Counted from the stretch's first letter, positions 7,629-16,261 are shown. The stretch: DNA of 64,000 nt from Candidatus Zixiibacteriota bacterium (GCA_022614805.1 JAKEHY010000009.1:1-64000), one strand, 5' to 3'. Numbers and translations are program-made. Notes: generated by a model from the letters alone, not told the origin.

Positions 7629-8975
7629 TCAACCTAAAATAACCCCTTCCGGTTCCCGCACCAAAGGATACCCCCGGCCGGAGCGCTGCCAGGCTTCCAG
7701 CACCTTTCCCGCCACGTAGTGCGAACCGGTGACGACCAAAAGCTCGTCCGCTCCAAGCAGGGCGTAGGCCTTCCAAAGGGCCCCGGCCGGGTCTTCAATA
7801 ACTTCGTTGGGTACGGCGGCGCCAACGGCCTCGGCCAAAATCCCCGGTTCCAAGGCCCTTTTCGAATCCGGCCGGACGAAATAAAAGCGTTTGGCCAAAG
7901 GTTTCAGTGCCATCAAAAACCGATGGTAGTCCTTGTCGGCCAGGATGCCCAGAACGAAAACCGCCTTTCCCGGCCACAGCCGGCGCAGCGAGCCGGCCAG
8001 CCGGGCGGCCGCTGCGGCGTTGTGGGCCACGTCCAAAACCACGGGCGGTTCCTGCGAAATCATCTCCAGCCGGGCCGGCCATAAAACCGTGCGGGTTCCC
8101 GCTTCGCAAGCCGCCGGCGGTATGAAAAAACCGCGCTGGCGTAAATGCTCCACAGCGGCCAAGGCCACCGACAGGTTTTCCCCCTGGTAACGCCCGGCCA
8201 GATTCAGAAAAAGCTCTCCGCTCGGACTGAAGGATTGGGAAACGTGGAAACGGTTTCCCCTCCAGTTCGCTTTCAAAAGCTTGACCGGCGCCGGCCCGGC
8301 AGCGACCGTCAGAGGTGCGCTTAGCTTTTGGGCCGTTTCGGCGACCGTCCGGAAGGCCCCGCTTTTCAAGTTTCCCACAACCATCGGCCTTCCCGGTTTT
8401 ATAATCCCCGCTTTTTCGGTTGCAATTTTGGTCAAACTTTTTCCCAGCCGGTCGGTATGGTCTTTATCGACGTTGGTTATCACCGAGAGAACCGGACAAA
8501 CGACGTTGGTGGCATCCAGCCGGCCACCGAGGCCGGTTTCGACGACGGCAATATCCACTTTCTGTTCGGCGAAATATTGAAAGGCCAACGCCGTTGTCGC
8601 TTCAAAAAAGGTGGCTTTGAGGCTTTCAATTTCGGGGCGAAGGCGGCCGACGAAATCTTCTATAAAATCATCCGGAACTTCCTGGCGGTTCACCCGCACC
8701 CGTTCGTTGAACCGAACCAGATGGGGGGAGGTGTACAGCCCCACGCGGCAGCCGGAGGCTAGGAGAATCGACTCCAGTATGGCCGCCGTCGAGCCCTTTC
8801 CGTTGGTGCCAGCGATGTGGACGACCGGGTACCGGCTCTGGGGATTGCCGAGAAAAAGGCAAAGGGTGCGGATATTTTCCAGCCCCAGCTTGACGCCGAA
8901 AAGCTCCAAGTCGTAAAGGTATTGTATCGCGCTTGAAGATGACGTTTCCGATTTCACAGAAGGTTCAGAGCTCAA
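7629..8975 (-). CDS. folC: Folylpolyglutamate/dihydrofolate synthase
   Basis: A Mur-ligase-family enzyme that joins glutamate to dihydropteroate or folates using ATP. Residues 52-63 (VHIAGTNGKGST) are the ATP-binding loop, VVETGLGGRLDATN carries the second family signature, and TNVDKDHTDRLGKS follows. The C-terminal Mur ligase domain includes LDVAHNAAAAARL. The length (448) is normal. The reading frame opens at TTG, 4 bases after the accD stop, and no ATG or obvious ribosome site is near; the exact start is uncertain. Tight packing with accD suggests co-transcription and possibly translational coupling. The accD-folC pairing is common in bacteria. Confidence 0.93.
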   Translation of the reverse strand: MSSEPSVKSETSSSSAIQYLYDLELFGVKLGLENIRTLCLFLGNPQSRYPVVHIAGTNGKGSTAAILESILLASGCRVGLYTSPHLVRFNERVRVNRQEVPDDFIEDFVGRLRPEIESLKATFFEATTALAFQYFAEQKVDIAVVETGLGGRLDATNVVCPVLSVITNVDKDHTDRLGKSLTKIATEKAGIIKPGRPMVVGNLKSGAFRTVAETAQKLSAPLTVAAGPAPVKLLKANWRGNRFHVSQSFSPSGELFLNLAGRYQGENLSVALAAVEHLRQRGFFIPPAACEAGTRTVLWPARLEMISQEPPVVLDVAHNAAAAARLAGSLRRLWPGKAVFVLGILADKDYHRFLMALKPLAKRFYFVRPDSKRALEPGILAEAVGAAVPNEVIEDPAGALWKAYALLGADELLVVTGSHYVAGKVLEAWQRSGRGYPLVREPEGVILG

Positions 8976-8979
8976 AAAT

Positions 8980-9837
8980 TCACGCCCGGGGACTTCCGTT
9001 CCCGCTGAAATACTCCAGAAGCAGGTTAATCGTCCGACGCAGTTCCTTCCTTTCGCAAATCATATCCACGAAGCCGTGTTCCAGGAAAAACTCCGAACTC
9101 TGGAAACCGGGCGGCAGCTCCTGGCCGATGGTCTGGGCAATCACCCGCGGCCCGGCAAAGCCCAGAAGCGCCTTCGGCTCGGCGATAATCACGTCCCCCA
9201 ACGAGGCGTAGGAGGCCATCACGCCGGCGGTGGTCGGGTTGGTCAAAACGCTGATAAAAGGAAGATTTTTCTTTTGCAGCTGGGCCAGAAGCGCGGAGGT
9301 TTTGGCCATTTGCATCAGGGAAAGAATCCCTTCCTGCATCCGCGCCCCGCCGGAGCAGGAAACGATAATCAGAGGAATCTTGCGTTCCAGCGCACGCTCG
9401 ATGGCGCGGGCGATTTTTTCCCCCACCACCGAACCCATACTGCCTCCGATGAAGGAAAAATCCATCACCGCAACCGAGACCGCCCGCCCCCCGATTTTAC
9501 CCGTGCCGCAGACGACGGCGTCCGTCAAACTCGTTTTCTTGCGCGCCTCGCGGATGCGGTCGGGATAGCGCTTGGAGTCCTTGAAACGGAGAGGGTCGGC
9601 GGAGGTGATGTTCCGGTCGTATTCCTTCCACGTGTCCGGGTCTGTCAAAAGCTCGAGATAGTCGCTGAAGCGGATGCGGAAATGATAGTTGCACTTGGGG
9701 CAGACCCACCGGTTTTTTTCCAGTTCGCGGACGAAAATGATTTCCCCGCAGGACTCGCATTTGGTCCAGAGTCCCTTGGGAATCTCTTTTTTCTCGCCGC
9801 CGGCAACCCCCTCGCGGTTTTTTTTGAACCACTCCAT
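8980..9837 (-). CDS. accD: Acetyl-CoA carboxylase carboxyltransferase subunit beta
   Basis: The beta half of the carboxyltransferase that moves CO2 from biotin to acetyl-CoA in fatty acid synthesis. The N-terminal zinc ribbon is complete (Cys27, Cys30, Cys46, Cys49), and the crotonase-fold core follows with SCSGGARMQEG and the GVMASYASLGD stretch. I chose ATG at 9837 (MEWFKK, 285 residues, family length) instead of a longer frame that would overlap rimI and add residues without similarity. It lies 1 base after rimI and 4 bases before folC. The partner accA is not in the window; accC is at 21949-23346. Confidence 0.96.
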   Translation of the reverse strand: MEWFKKNREGVAGGEKKEIPKGLWTKCESCGEIIFVRELEKNRWVCPKCNYHFRIRFSDYLELLTDPDTWKEYDRNITSADPLRFKDSKRYPDRIREARKKTSLTDAVVCGTGKIGGRAVSVAVMDFSFIGGSMGSVVGEKIARAIERALERKIPLIIVSCSGGARMQEGILSLMQMAKTSALLAQLQKKNLPFISVLTNPTTAGVMASYASLGDVIIAEPKALLGFAGPRVIAQTIGQELPPGFQSSEFFLEHGFVDMICERKELRRTINLLLEYFSGNGSPRA

Positions 9838-9838
9838 C

Positions 9839-10381
9839 CTACCCTCCGACCGCTCGCCCCAGGTTGTGGGCCACCGAGGGCCGGGCCGCCTCGTCCGCCG
9901 GGCGGAACATAACCAGGGCATCCTCCTTCGGCCGGCGGTAGTAGTTTTTGCGGCGGTATACTTCTTGGAAGCCCAACTTTTCATACAACCGCCGGGCGGC
10001 GTTATTCGACTCCCGCACATCCAGCCAAACCTCCCTGGCCCCCTGCCTTCGGCCCTGTCGAATCATTTCCTCAATCAATTTTTGGGCAACCCCCCGACGA
10101 CGAAACTCCTCCCTGACCGCCACGCTGGCCAGTTGCAGCTCCTCGAGGAGATGATAAGCGCATAAGTAGCCGACGATTTCACCGCCAAGGGCTGCGGCCG
10201 CCTCCAGCCGGGCCGCCAACATAATCGAAGAGCCGTCCCGCAGCTGGATTTCGAATCCTTTCCTGGGCCAGGGGTCGGTAAAAGAAGTTTTTTCCAGTTG
10301 AAGGATTTGGTCCAAATCCTCCGGCCTCATCCGCTCGATGATTATTTTGCGGCTGACCTTTGGCTCCTTCAAATGCGGCAT
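9839..10381 (-). CDS. rimI: Ribosomal-protein-alanine N-acetyltransferase (RimI-like)
   Basis: A GNAT-fold acetyltransferase. The start IERMRPEDLDQILQLEKTSFTDPW is the RimI signature, VAVREEFRRRGVAQKL is the acetyl-CoA-binding Q/RxxGxG/A loop, and ESNNAARRLYEKLGF is the C-terminal conserved motif. RimI acetylates the N-terminal alanine of ribosomal protein S18. At 180 residues it is slightly longer than usual at both ends; the first 12 residues may not be translated. It sits between tsaB and accD with 1-4 base gaps, and the tsaB-rimI pairing is very common. Confidence 0.92.
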   Translation of the reverse strand: MPHLKEPKVSRKIIIERMRPEDLDQILQLEKTSFTDPWPRKGFEIQLRDGSSIMLAARLEAAAALGGEIVGYLCAYHLLEELQLASVAVREEFRRRGVAQKLIEEMIRQGRRQGAREVWLDVRESNNAARRLYEKLGFQEVYRRKNYYRRPKEDALVMFRPADEAARPSVAHNLGRAVGG

Positions 10382-10384
10382 TTT

Positions 10385-11194
10385 TCAACTTACCTCTTTG
10401 AACTTGGTTTCAAAGCTTTTCAAAAAAATCGGTTCCAGACGGCCTTCTTTTCCGACCGGACTCCCCAGATTTCCCGTCGCCGCCAGTTGCGCCAGAAGCC
10501 CGGCCGGCGGATGCCAGAAGTCTTTTGAAGCCACCCGGTCCTCCGGGCGCACCCGGCTCATCACCTCCGAGCGTTCGGTCTCCAAAGCCGAGCCGGTGAC
10601 CCAAGCTGGCTCATCGGGCCATACGAGTTCCTCGATTTTTTGCGCCTTCAAGGGTTCGGACTCCTCCATCCCGTTTTCGGTCCGGACATAAAGACCCCGA
10701 TAAAGATACCCTTTTTTCGCCCCCGTCAAGACCAAAATGGTGCGCATCCCGGCCATTTCTTGCGAAGCGGTGTCCGACCCCTTATCAAAACCCAAATGCA
10801 AACCGCCCGAATCGGGCCTAAAGGAGGGTTGTTTTTCTGCCAAGCTTGCGCGAGTCAATCCTTTTTTGAACTCCGCCGATAAGGCCAGGCCGAAGGCCGT
10901 CAGTTTCAAGGAAGGAAAAGTCCAAATCGGCTTTTCGCCGTTAAAGGCCAGCCCCATTATGGCGGCGAAACCGACTTTCAGCCCGGTAAAGCTTCCCGGC
11001 CCGGCTCCGAGGGCAAATCCTTCCAACTCGACCGGGCGAACGCCGGTTTCCGATAAGAGTTTCTCTATTTCGGGCGCCAGAAGCCCCACCGTTTTACCCC
11101 CGGCGGCAAACTGGCTTTCTGCCAAAACCTTTCGGCCCTCCGCAATTCCCAAAGTTACGACCGGTCCGGAGGAATCGAGGGCAAGAATTTTCAT
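10385..11194 (-). CDS. tsaB: tRNA threonylcarbamoyladenosine biosynthesis protein TsaB
   Basis: An ASKHA-fold protein that with TsaD and TsaE makes t6A37 on tRNAs reading ANN codons. The start MKILALDSSGPVVTLGI and the GFALGAGPGSFTGLKVGFA motif (about residues 60-80) define the family. The N-terminal domain is well preserved. The middle (about 120-200) is longer and more variable than in Escherichia coli, giving 269 residues, still within the family range. It is the first gene of a minus-strand run followed by rimI, accD, folC and trxA. Its start is 84 bases from that of the divergent permease. Confidence 0.93.
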   Translation of the reverse strand: MKILALDSSGPVVTLGIAEGRKVLAESQFAAGGKTVGLLAPEIEKLLSETGVRPVELEGFALGAGPGSFTGLKVGFAAIMGLAFNGEKPIWTFPSLKLTAFGLALSAEFKKGLTRASLAEKQPSFRPDSGGLHLGFDKGSDTASQEMAGMRTILVLTGAKKGYLYRGLYVRTENGMEESEPLKAQKIEELVWPDEPAWVTGSALETERSEVMSRVRPEDRVASKDFWHPPAGLLAQLAATGNLGSPVGKEGRLEPIFLKSFETKFKEVS

Positions 11195-11240
11195 ACCAAT
11201 AAGTTAGCTCCCGCCCGGCCAAAAGCAAGCCATCCACCCC

Positions 11241-11269
11241 TTGACAAACCACCCTCCGCTCCCTACCAT
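11241..11269 (+). promoter_or_regulatory. Sigma-70 promoter giving a near-leaderless mRNA
   Basis: TTGACA (11241-11246), a 17-base spacer and TACCAT (11264-11269) sit only 9 bases before the ATG at 11279. Transcription would start about 2-3 bases before the start codon, and there is no Shine-Dalgarno. Confidence 0.55.
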
Positions 11270-11278
11270 CCCCCCCTT

Positions 11279-13267
11279 ATGGAAATCGACCCGTCTGGCA
11301 CGGGAGGGGAAAAGCCCCCTTTTGGCCAGCGGTTTAAACGCTTCCTTTTAGGCGGGCCGCGCCGGCTTACGGACAAAGCCATCTTCCACCGCCTGTCGCT
11401 GGTGGCCTTTTTGGCCTGGGTGGGGTTTGGCGCCGACGGGCTTTCCTCTTCCGCCTATGGCCCGGAGGAGGCCTTCCGCACGCTTGGGGAGCACCGCTAT
11501 CTGGCCGTAATTCTTGCCGCCCTTATGGCCGCGACCGTCCTAATCATATCCGCTGCCTACAAACGGATCATCGAGGAATTTCCCGCTGGTGGCGGCGGGT
11601 ACGTGGTTGCGACCAAACTTCTGGGAGAGAAACTGGGGGTGGTTTCCGGGTGTGCCCTGTTGGTGGACTACATCTTGACGATTACCATCTCGCTCGCGGC
11701 CGCCGGAGATGCCTTGTTCAGCTTTCTTCCCTACTCGTGGCATTACGCCAAGCTTCCATTCGAGATATTTCTTGTCGTGCTTATGACCACCCTCAATCTG
11801 CGCGGCGTGCGGGAATCGGTGATTCCCTTGACACCCGTTTTTCTGATTTTTGTGCTCACCCACATAGTCGGAATCATCGGCGGGATAGCGGCTCACTCGC
11901 CGGAATTGCCCCAGACCGCCCGGCAGGTCAGTTCCGGGTTCCAACAGGGAGCGCAAGCCCTTGGTATGGGGGGAATGCTTTTACTCTTGGCGCACGCCTA
12001 TTCACTCGGCGGCGGAACCTATACCGGTATCGAAGCGGTTTCCAACGGGCTTCCCCTGATGCGCGAACCGAGAGTGGAAACGGCCAAAAAAACGATGAAC
12101 TATATGGGGGCTTCCCTGGCCTTCACCGCCACGGGCCTTTTGGTCAATTACCTGCTCTGGAACGTCGAGCCGGTGGAAGGGAAAACGCTAAACGCCGTTT
12201 TTTTCGGGGAATTGGTCCGGGGAATCCCGGGTGGCGCCGTATTCTTGATGCTGACCCTCTTTTCAACCTCGACCCTTCTGGTGGTGGCCGCCCAAGCAGG
12301 GTTTTTCGGCGGCCCACGGGTTTTGGCCAACATGGGGGTGGATTCCTGGATGCCCCACCGCTTTGCCGCCCTCTCCGACCGGCTGACGGTTCAAAACGGC
12401 ATACTCCTGATGGGGATTGCATCGCTGGCGGCCCTGCTCTATACACGGGGGGACGTCCGCCATTTGGTGGTTATGTACAGCATAAACGTGTTTTTGACTT
12501 TTTCTCTTTCAATGCTCGGTATGAGCCGACTCTCGTTGCAAAGGATACGGGAAGGGAAATCCGGAAAACGGCGGCTCTCCCTTTTTCTAATCGGGTTAAT
12601 TCTGTGTCTCACCATTTTGACCATCACCTCCATTGAAAAGTTCGGGCAGGGAGGCTGGCTCACCCTTTTGGCAACCGGTTGCGTAATCGTCCTCACCTTC
12701 TTTATCCGCCGCCACTACCGGAAGTCGGCCGCCGCTTTGGCCAAGCTGTATGCCAGTCTGGAGGAAATCCCCTCCCAGCCCGACATCCCCTCCCCACCGC
12801 TCACTCCCAAAAAGCCGACCGCGGTCGTTCTCGTGGCCTCCTACGGCCCCGTTGGCATCCACACCGTTTTGAACATATTCAAAACCTTTCCCGGCCACTT
12901 CAAAAACCTGGTTTTCCTTTCGGTCGGGGTCATCGACTCCGGCTCTTTTAAGGGAAGCGAAGCGGTCGAAGCCTTGCAAAAGGAGACGGAAGCGTCCCTT
13001 TTGAAGTATGTCGAGCTGTCGAAGAAGTTGGGCATACCGGCGACCTACCGCATGGCCATCGGCACGGACGTGATTGAAGAGGCGGAAAAGCTTTGTTTGG
13101 AAATCGCCCAAACCTTCCAGCAGGTGACCTACTTCGCCACCAAGGTGATTTTCCAGCAGGAAAGATGGTACCACCGCTTTCTACACAACGAAACCGCTTA
13201 CGCCATCCAACGGCGGCTGCAGTGGGTGGGGAAAACGATGGTTATCATCCCCGCCCGGGTGCGCTGA
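11279..13267 (+). CDS. APC-family permease with cytoplasmic C-terminal domain
   Basis: A 662-residue transporter. About 12 membrane segments fill residues 40-490. TM1 carries FGADGLSSSAYGPEEAF, a signature of a prokaryotic branch of the amino acid-polyamine-organocation superfamily, in which the unwound glycine-serine segment binds substrate. Another conserved loop is GGGTYTGIEAVSNGLP. The last ~150 residues are hydrophilic and look alpha/beta (VVLVASYGPVGIHTVLNI...), similar in feel to universal-stress-type domains found on such permeases; this part is inferred. The substrate is probably an amino acid or potassium-like ion but cannot be fixed. The promoter lies almost on top of the ATG, so the mRNA may be leaderless. 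Confidence 0.85.
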   Translation: MEIDPSGTGGEKPPFGQRFKRFLLGGPRRLTDKAIFHRLSLVAFLAWVGFGADGLSSSAYGPEEAFRTLGEHRYLAVILAALMAATVLIISAAYKRIIEEFPAGGGGYVVATKLLGEKLGVVSGCALLVDYILTITISLAAAGDALFSFLPYSWHYAKLPFEIFLVVLMTTLNLRGVRESVIPLTPVFLIFVLTHIVGIIGGIAAHSPELPQTARQVSSGFQQGAQALGMGGMLLLLAHAYSLGGGTYTGIEAVSNGLPLMREPRVETAKKTMNYMGASLAFTATGLLVNYLLWNVEPVEGKTLNAVFFGELVRGIPGGAVFLMLTLFSTSTLLVVAAQAGFFGGPRVLANMGVDSWMPHRFAALSDRLTVQNGILLMGIASLAALLYTRGDVRHLVVMYSINVFLTFSLSMLGMSRLSLQRIREGKSGKRRLSLFLIGLILCLTILTITSIEKFGQGGWLTLLATGCVIVLTFFIRRHYRKSAAALAKLYASLEEIPSQPDIPSPPLTPKKPTAVVLVASYGPVGIHTVLNIFKTFPGHFKNLVFLSVGVIDSGSFKGSEAVEALQKETEASLLKYVELSKKLGIPATYRMAIGTDVIEEAEKLCLEIAQTFQQVTYFATKVIFQQERWYHRFLHNETAYAIQRRLQWVGKTMVIIPARVR

Positions 13268-13320
13268 CAAATTCCCTGCCATCATCTTTCTTTTTCGGGC
13301 GTAGAAAGTGTGGAGGTTTG

Positions 13321-14004
13321 ATGCGGCGGCTCTTGGCGCTTGTGGCTTTCGTTGCCATTATCAGCCAATTCCCGGCATTCGGGCAAGGGCAGAAAGGGAA
13401 CTTTGCCCTTTCAATGCAGGGGGGCGGTTTTGGCAATTTGGAAGACCGCTTTTTTAAAAGTATGGCGTTCGTGGTAAGCGGTGGGCTGGAGTATTATCCC
13501 TTGAATCCGGTAAGCTTCGGCATCCAATTTCAGTTTTCTCCCAAAGGCAGCTTTGGCGGCCCGGTTACTCTGGGAGTCGGCTCAGTCAGCGGCTCCGGCT
13601 ACCGCCGCTCCGACCGGCTTTTTCAAACGACCATTTTTGCGCGGCCGACCGTCCCACTCGGTTCAGCCGTAAACATTTTCGGCGTGGCCGGGATGTCGCT
13701 GACCAAGGTCACCCGCTTGAACGGAGAGGAAATCGCGGCGACCGGTCCAAGCGAAGCGGCGGAAGAAGGAGAAAGAATCGGCGCCAAGTTCGGAGGCGGG
13801 GCCCTCATCCATTTGAAATCCAATACGCATCTCAATTTCACCGCCGCTTACGACACCCAACCCCGGAAGCTTTTATCCGCCCAGGCCGGGCTTACGTTTT
13901 TCTTTGACCCGTTTTCCCGAAAAAGTGATTCAAACAAATCTTCTGATGCCCAAAAAAATCCCCTTCTCCCTCACAACCTATTATCTTTACGGGTGTATAA
14001 GTAA
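13321..14004 (+). CDS. Outer-membrane beta-barrel protein 1
   Basis: The 227-residue protein starts with a signal peptide (MRRLLALVAFVAIISQFPAFG, cut probably after AFG) and continues as alternating hydrophobic/polar strands with Gly, Phe and Tyr turns, as in small 8-stranded barrels. GGAGG lies 5 bases before ATG at 13321. The barrel pattern ends at AGLTFFFDPF (about residue 198). The last ~29 residues (SRKSDSNKSS... ) do not look like a barrel strand and run into the region that should hold the next gene's signals, so a small indel near the A5 run at 13919-13923 is possible. It is the first of four tandem barrels. Confidence 0.75.
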   Translation: MRRLLALVAFVAIISQFPAFGQGQKGNFALSMQGGGFGNLEDRFFKSMAFVVSGGLEYYPLNPVSFGIQFQFSPKGSFGGPVTLGVGSVSGSGYRRSDRLFQTTIFARPTVPLGSAVNIFGVAGMSLTKVTRLNGEEIAATGPSEAAEEGERIGAKFGGGALIHLKSNTHLNFTAAYDTQPRKLLSAQAGLTFFFDPFSRKSDSNKSSDAQKNPLLPHNLLSLRVYK

Positions 14005-14022
14005 ACAAAAGGAGGTAAAGTT

Positions 14023-14709
14023 ATGACCAAACGGATTGCAGTTTTCACGCTGGGGGCGTTTTTGATTCTTGCGGCGGCGACCGCCGTCAATGCCCGCATC
14101 CGGAGGGGGGGCGCGTACGGAAATCCGGAAGGGAAAGTATCCGTCGCCACCCACCTGGGGGCGTTTGTGCCGACCAACGAGTTCGGAGACATCGCCGATG
14201 TCGGCATCCGCTGGGGAGCGGCTTTGGATTTCTATCCCACGCGCGACGCCTCCATCGGCTTCGATTTCGGGTTCGGGGAAGCGGACGCCAAGGACTTTAT
14301 GGTTCAAAGAGAAGAAAACCGTTTGGAGCGACCGATACCAGAAGGAATAGGGCAGCCCGTTCAAATTCAGAGCTTCAACTATCGCAGTTACCGACTGGGA
14401 ATCAACGGCCGCTTCAATATCCCCACCGGTACGGGCGTAAGCCCGTATTTGGAGGCCGGAATGGGGGCCTACTGGACCCAACGCAGGGTCAGCGGCTTTA
14501 CCACTGGCGGACCTCTTTTTGAATTCTCCGAACGCCGCACCACCAGCACGGCGGGCAGCAACGTGGGGCTGGGCCTGAACGCTTACTTGGGACGCCGCAC
14601 CAATATGTACGCCGGCTTCCAGTTCCACCAGCTTTTTGACGACCAGCCGGAAGGAATCGACAATTTCGCCACTTTTACCTTCGGCTTGGGCCTCGGCCTT
14701 TGGCCGTAA
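14023..14709 (+). CDS. Outer-membrane beta-barrel protein 2
   Basis: A 228-residue exported protein with signal peptide MTKRIAVFTLGAFLILAAATAVNA. After a short basic stretch come repeated strand patterns (VATHLGAFVPTNEFGDIADVG..., MYAGFQFHQLF..., FATFTFGLGLGLWP). The segment GAFVPTNEFGDI resembles GFVVPTGDYGDI in barrel 4, so these two are related. AAAGGAGG sits 10 bases before ATG. A rho-independent terminator follows at 14728-14755, so the gene ends a transcript. The function is unknown; small barrels of this kind are often OmpW/OmpA-like structural or pore proteins. Confidence 0.8.
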   Translation: MTKRIAVFTLGAFLILAAATAVNARIRRGGAYGNPEGKVSVATHLGAFVPTNEFGDIADVGIRWGAALDFYPTRDASIGFDFGFGEADAKDFMVQREENRLERPIPEGIGQPVQIQSFNYRSYRLGINGRFNIPTGTGVSPYLEAGMGAYWTQRRVSGFTTGGPLFEFSERRTTSTAGSNVGLGLNAYLGRRTNMYAGFQFHQLFDDQPEGIDNFATFTFGLGLGLWP

Positions 14710-14727
14710 GCTTTCCGGTCTCAACCC

Positions 14728-14755
14728 AAGGCCGCCCCTGCGGGGCGGCCTTTTT
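14728..14755 (+). terminator. Terminator after barrel gene 2
   Basis: A 9-base perfect stem (GGCCGCCCC/GGGGCGGCC), 3-base loop and TTTTT. Confidence 0.85.
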
Positions 14756-14827
14756 ACTGTCGCAAAAGTCGGCCTTGACAAAGCCCCAGCTCTATGCCTC
14801 TTTCTCTTACGAAAGAAGGGAGGCCCA

Positions 14828-15421
14828 ATGGCCAAAAAGTTATTGCTTTTGCTGCTCGCCATTCTTTGCTTCGCAACGCTTCCGGCCGCGGCGCAGGAAG
14901 GGAGCGTAACCTGGAACAACCGGCATCACATCGGGCTGGTAATTGGGTATGCAAAGTTGCTGAGCGATGACGTAAAGGACGACTCATCCGGTTTGGACTG
15001 GTCCAACTCCGCCCATGCCGCTGTCACGTATCGTTACTCCGTCAATCCTAATCTCGACCTTGCGGTGGATTCCCGGGCCACTTTTAGCACCCAAACAGTT
15101 AACGGAGTGGACGTAAATCTGACCAACACCTATTTCGGGCCGGGGGTCCGGGTCATCGCGCCGCAAGGAAAAATAAAACTATTCCTGCAGGGTAATATTT
15201 ATTTTGTGAACGAAGAAGTGGAACTCGTTCAAGGCAACACCAAGGTGAGCGGCAATGAAACCGATGTTGGCTTCGGAGCCAACTGCGGCATTGACATTCA
15301 AGTAAGTAAACTTCTCTCGATTCCGTTGGAAGCCAATTTCCTTTATGCTAAACCGGTGGACAACGTGTCTGCGTTCGGCATTTCAGCCGGACTGACTTTC
15401 AACTTCGGGATGATGCTGTAA
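14828..15421 (+). CDS. Outer-membrane beta-barrel protein 3
   Basis: I take ATG at 14828, which has an AAGGGAGG ribosome site and begins a clean signal peptide (MAKKLLLLLLAILCFATLPAAA, cut before QEG). The frame is open upstream, but that part overlaps the preceding gene and terminator. The mature ~175 residues are barrel-like (HHIGLVIGYAKLL, NTYFGPGVRVIAP, FLQGNIYFVNEEV) and end in AGLTFNFGMML. The role is unknown. It has its own terminator at 15448-15477. Confidence 0.8.
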   Translation: MAKKLLLLLLAILCFATLPAAAQEGSVTWNNRHHIGLVIGYAKLLSDDVKDDSSGLDWSNSAHAAVTYRYSVNPNLDLAVDSRATFSTQTVNGVDVNLTNTYFGPGVRVIAPQGKIKLFLQGNIYFVNEEVELVQGNTKVSGNETDVGFGANCGIDIQVSKLLSIPLEANFLYAKPVDNVSAFGISAGLTFNFGMML

Positions 15422-15447
15422 CCCGTTGCCACGGCTAAACTAAGCCG

Positions 15448-15477
15448 AGGCCGCCTTTCCGGGCGGCCTTCTTTTTT
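15448..15477 (+). terminator. Terminator after barrel gene 3
   Basis: Eight paired bases (AGGCCGCC/GGCGGCCT), a 6-base loop, then TCTTTTTT. Confidence 0.8.
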
Positions 15478-15498
15478 GGCCTAAAGAACCCCCCCGGG

Positions 15499-15527
15499 TT
15501 GCCGATACATATTTCGGGGGCTTACAT
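15499..15527 (+). promoter_or_regulatory. Candidate promoter for barrel gene 4
   Basis: TTGCCG (15499-15504), 17 bases, TTACAT (15522-15527). The predicted start leaves a short leader that includes GGAGGA before the ATG at 15551. Confidence 0.35.
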
Positions 15528-15550
15528 ACGCCCAGAAAGAAGGAGGAGCA

Positions 15551-16243
15551 ATGAAGAAGTTAGTCGTATTAGCCGCTGTATTTATGCTTTTCGGGGCTTT
15601 GGCGGCCCAAGCGGCGCCGCGCAAGCAAAGCCCCAAGCCGAGAGCCAGCCGCACCCCGGTTTCCGGTTTGGCCCAGCATAAGGGCTGGATTGCCATTATG
15701 CCGAAGCTTGGTTTTGTGGTGCCTACCGGCGACTACGGCGACATTTCCGGCAGCGGTTTCCGCTTTCAGGGAGCGGCCGAGTATTACCTTAGAAGCGACT
15801 GGACCATAGGCGTTTCCACAGCCTGGGCCCAGACCGGCGCTTCGGACGACAGCAAAACGGCCGCGGAAGCGACCCTGCCTGCCGGCTCGACTATTTCGAG
15901 CTGGAAATTCCGCACGATGCAGTTTTCCGGTTACGCCCGGCACCTGTTTCCCACCAGCTCGCCCAAGATTTCTCCCTACGTATCCGGCGGGCTGGGTATC
16001 TACAACACCAAGAGTTCGGCAGAAGGCACCGTCGCCACCCAGCAGGAAATTGATGCGGCGACCGGCTCCGGCTCCGGCGAAACCAACCTCGGTTTCAACC
16101 TGGGCGGCGGTATGATGATGGCGCTCACCCCCACCGTCGGTTTCAACGTCGGAATGACCTATCACAACGCTTTTTCCGACCCGGCTACCAACTACTTCGT
16201 TTTCAACGGCGGCATGAATTTCTTTTTCAACACCGGCCGTTAA
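15551..16243 (+). CDS. Outer-membrane beta-barrel protein 4
   Basis: A 230-residue protein with signal peptide MKKLVVLAAVFMLFGALAAQAA and a basic linker (PRKQSPKPRASRTP). The barrel domain starts at GWIAIMPKLGFVVPTGDYGDISGSG, similar to barrel 2, and ends in FNGGMNFFFN. AAGGAGGAG is 3 bases before ATG. A strong terminator follows. With the other three genes it suggests local duplication of small outer-membrane proteins, each kept as its own transcription unit. Confidence 0.82.
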   Translation: MKKLVVLAAVFMLFGALAAQAAPRKQSPKPRASRTPVSGLAQHKGWIAIMPKLGFVVPTGDYGDISGSGFRFQGAAEYYLRSDWTIGVSTAWAQTGASDDSKTAAEATLPAGSTISSWKFRTMQFSGYARHLFPTSSPKISPYVSGGLGIYNTKSSAEGTVATQQEIDAATGSGSGETNLGFNLGGGMMMALTPTVGFNVGMTYHNAFSDPATNYFVFNGGMNFFFNTGR

Positions 16244-16261
16244 ACCTCATCGCAGAGGGGG

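Noticed and set aside
9838-10020. Longer accD start (61 extra residues)
   Set aside because: The extra part overlaps rimI and has no similarity; ATG 9837 gives the family length with the zinc ribbon in its usual place.
14775-14810. TTGACA upstream of barrel gene 3 as a full promoter
   Set aside because: No reasonable -10 box lies 16-18 bases downstream (CTCTTT at 17), so I did not list it.
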